Of a stretch of DNA of 16,290 nt, positions 14,714-16,290 are shown piece after piece. Positions within the stretch are counted from its first letter, which is position 1, and each line of letters begins with the position of its first letter. The stretch comes from an uncultured Clostridium sp. (GTDB lineage: Bacteria; Bacillota_A; Clostridia; TANB77; CAG-508), in contig CAKNIU010000023.1 of the NCBI GenBank assembly GCA_930980675.1, positions 1 to 16,290 of the forward strand. Direction: 5' to 3'. The position numbers and the translations under genes are program-made. The notes beneath the pieces were generated by a model that did not search any database, was not told where the DNA came from, and was given only the letters and a program-made list of their open reading frames with translations.

Positions 14714-14839
14714 AAAGACCAATATACATTCTCTCTCATTTCACTTCGTAGGTCGCTATTCGCTCCAACTCGCACGCCCAGCTCCGCTCCTACGTCGCCT
14801 ACGTTCACTTGAAATGTTCTAGAATGTATATTGGTCTTT
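14714..14839 (+). repeat. Palindromic repeat element, copy C (inverted relative to A and B)
   Basis: AAAGACCAATATACATTCT (14714-14732) is the perfect reverse complement of 14821-14839, giving a 19-bp terminal inverted repeat. A second block, CATTTCA (14737-14743), pairs with 14810-14816. The GC-rich core matches the reverse complement of copy B along its length. On the plus strand the closing arm runs into TTTTTT, as copy B does on the minus strand, so T6 seems to belong to the element. It lies 11 nt after the M18 peptidase stop. Confidence 0.88.
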
Positions 14840-14850
14840 TTTATATATGT

Positions 14851-16230
14851 TTACATTTTAAAGAAACACTCATATGCTCTATATGCTGTATAAACATCAT
14901 ATTTGCAAGTTACTTCATATGGTGCATGCATTGAAAGTACTGGAACTCCGCAATCGATTACATCAACTCCTTTATTAGCTAATATATATGCGATTGTTCC
15001 TCCACCGCCAACATCTGTTTTTCCAAGCTCTGCTACCTGGAATTTTATTTTATTAGCGTTGAATAATCTTCTTATTTCTGCTACGTATTCTGCATTTGCA
15101 TCAGATGAGTTATATTTTCCGCCTGAGCCTGTATATTTATTTAAGCTGATTCCTTTTCCTAAATATCCTGCATTATTTGTATCAGATACTGAGATATATA
15201 ATGGGTCTGCTCCTGCGTCAACATCTGCTGAAAGCATTTTTGAATTGCAAAATACTTTATCTAAAAGGTTTGGTCTATTTATTCTTGTTTTGTTTAATAA
15301 TTCTGCTATAAATGTATCAAATACGTGTGACTCCATACCGGTGTTACCCATACTTCCTATTTCTTCTTTGTCTGAGAATAGGCATACTGCAGTTCTTCTT
15401 GGTTTTTCTGTATTTAATATTGCTCTTAGTGAAGTGTACACACATACTTTATCATCTTGACCATATCCTGCAATTAGGCTTTCGTCAAATCCTAATGTTC
15501 TGCACTTAAAAGCTGGTACAACTTCTAGTTCTGAGCTAACAAAATCTTCTTCATTAATTCCATATTTTTTATTTAATAATTTTAGTATATTACTTTTTAC
15601 TTGTTCTTTTTCTTCTGATGTATCTGGTATGCTACCAACTAGTACAGAAAGTTTTTCTGCATTTATAGCTTCAGATAATTTCTTTTGTTGTTGTTCTTTA
15701 GCTAAGTGTGGTAAAAGGTCTGTTATTGTAAATACTGGTTCATCATCATTTTCGCCAAGTGACACATAAAGTTTTTCACCATTTTCTTTAATAATAACTC
15801 CATGAATTGCAAGTGGAATAGCTGTCCATTGATATTTTTTTATTCCACCATAATAGTGTGTTTTTAAATAAGCTAAATTTCCCTCTTGGTATAAAGGATT
15901 TGGTTTTAAATCTAGCCTTGGTGAATCTGCATGTGCTCCAACTATATTGATTCCTGCTTCCATGCTTTCTTGTCCAATCACAGCCAAGTATATGTTTTTC
16001 CCTCTGTTTATGAAGTAAACTTTATCTCCTGGGTAAAGTTCTGAATATTCATCTAGGCTTTTAAAGCCATTCTGTCTAGCTAACTCTTCGGTTGCTCTTA
16101 TAATTTCTCTTTCAGTTTTTGCAGTGTTTAAAAATTTCATGTATTCGTCAGAAAAAGTAAATATGGCATTTTTTTCTTCTTCGCTTATTTCTTCCCAACC
16201 TGATTTTTTGTTTTTTAATAAGTCGTTCAT
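14851..16230 (-). CDS. M18 family zinc aminopeptidase
   Basis: This 459-residue cytoplasmic metallopeptidase removes N-terminal residues from peptides, acidic ones in characterised relatives. Metal-site motifs are present in order: GAHADSPRLDLKPNP (His100 and Asp102), GYGQDDKVC (Asp260 region), DKEEIGSMGNTGMES (Glu289-Glu290, catalytic base and ligand), LSADVDAGADPLY (Asp337 region) and SMHAPYEVTCKYD (His435). Length and motif spacing are normal for the family, which forms large tetrahedral or dodecameric assemblies. The ATG has GAGGAGGAG 6 nt upstream. Only 60 nt of upstream DNA are in the window, with no clear promoter in them. No ordinary terminator follows; repeat C takes that place. Confidence 0.94.
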   Translation of the reverse strand: MNDLLKNKKSGWEEISEEEKNAIFTFSDEYMKFLNTAKTEREIIRATEELARQNGFKSLDEYSELYPGDKVYFINRGKNIYLAVIGQESMEAGINIVGAHADSPRLDLKPNPLYQEGNLAYLKTHYYGGIKKYQWTAIPLAIHGVIIKENGEKLYVSLGENDDEPVFTITDLLPHLAKEQQQKKLSEAINAEKLSVLVGSIPDTSEEKEQVKSNILKLLNKKYGINEEDFVSSELEVVPAFKCRTLGFDESLIAGYGQDDKVCVYTSLRAILNTEKPRRTAVCLFSDKEEIGSMGNTGMESHVFDTFIAELLNKTRINRPNLLDKVFCNSKMLSADVDAGADPLYISVSDTNNAGYLGKGISLNKYTGSGGKYNSSDANAEYVAEIRRLFNANKIKFQVAELGKTDVGGGGTIAYILANKGVDVIDCGVPVLSMHAPYEVTCKYDVYTAYRAYECFFKM

Positions 16231-16290
16231 GATGCTCCTCCTCGTATAATATGTTTAACAATCAATTTTATAAAATAATTTTTACATTAA

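Noticed and set aside
8828..14839. The three GC-rich repeats as CRISPR or as RNA genes such as tRNA
   Set aside because: They are kilobases apart, are palindromic end to end, and show no cloverleaf or spacer structure.

Overview
The window is strongly AT-rich, has Gram-positive Shine-Dalgarno sites (GGAGG-type, sometimes with GTG or TTG starts), and carries envelope genes typical of low-GC Firmicutes. These include a D,D-carboxypeptidase, an LCP protein, ComEA, and a CvpA gene next to a propeller-like membrane protein. An uncultured or poorly studied member of the Clostridia is the best guess; the sequence alone does not fix a genus. All genes but one (the carboxypeptidase) lie on the minus strand, so the window reads right to left.

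From right to left: (1) an M18 zinc aminopeptidase gene (14851-16230); (2) a three-gene Gld-type ABC exporter operon (ATPase, ABC-2 permease, GldG-like auxiliary protein; 11162-14564) with its own promoter and a hairpin at the predicted 5' end of the mRNA; (3) a two-gene operon of a single-pass membrane protein, probably DUF5711-like, plus a CvpA-family protein (9019-10856); (4) thyX (8118-8789); (5) an LCP (LytR-CpsA-Psr) gene (6666-7988), convergent with (6) the plus-strand D-Ala-D-Ala carboxypeptidase gene (5194-6483); (7) comEA (4378-5070); (8) an ECF sigma factor overlapping its zinc-finger anti-sigma factor (2912-4313), preceded by a textbook ECF promoter; (9) a BcrA-like ABC ATPase and permease pair (392-2780); (10) the left end of an IS200/IS605-type insertion sequence, cut by the window edge (1-about 335).

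The feature that ordinary gene annotation would miss is a family of three GC-richer, 126-165 bp palindromic repeats (8828-8992, 11002-11129, 14714-14839). Each lies 11-32 nt beyond the stop codon of a minus-strand gene. Their terminal arms can pair across the whole element, and the arms show compensatory base changes between copies, so the base pairing itself seems to be kept. One copy is inverted relative to the other two, which suggests mobility.

Other points of interest are the autoregulatory ECF promoter (TGAAAC-N16-CGTT), an anti-sigma factor whose extracytoplasmic part may be an RseB/LolA-like sensor, the 18-bp inverted repeat that could hide the IS200 transposase ribosome-binding site in read-through transcripts, and an 82-residue Lys/Glu-rich tail on the Gld-type ATPase.
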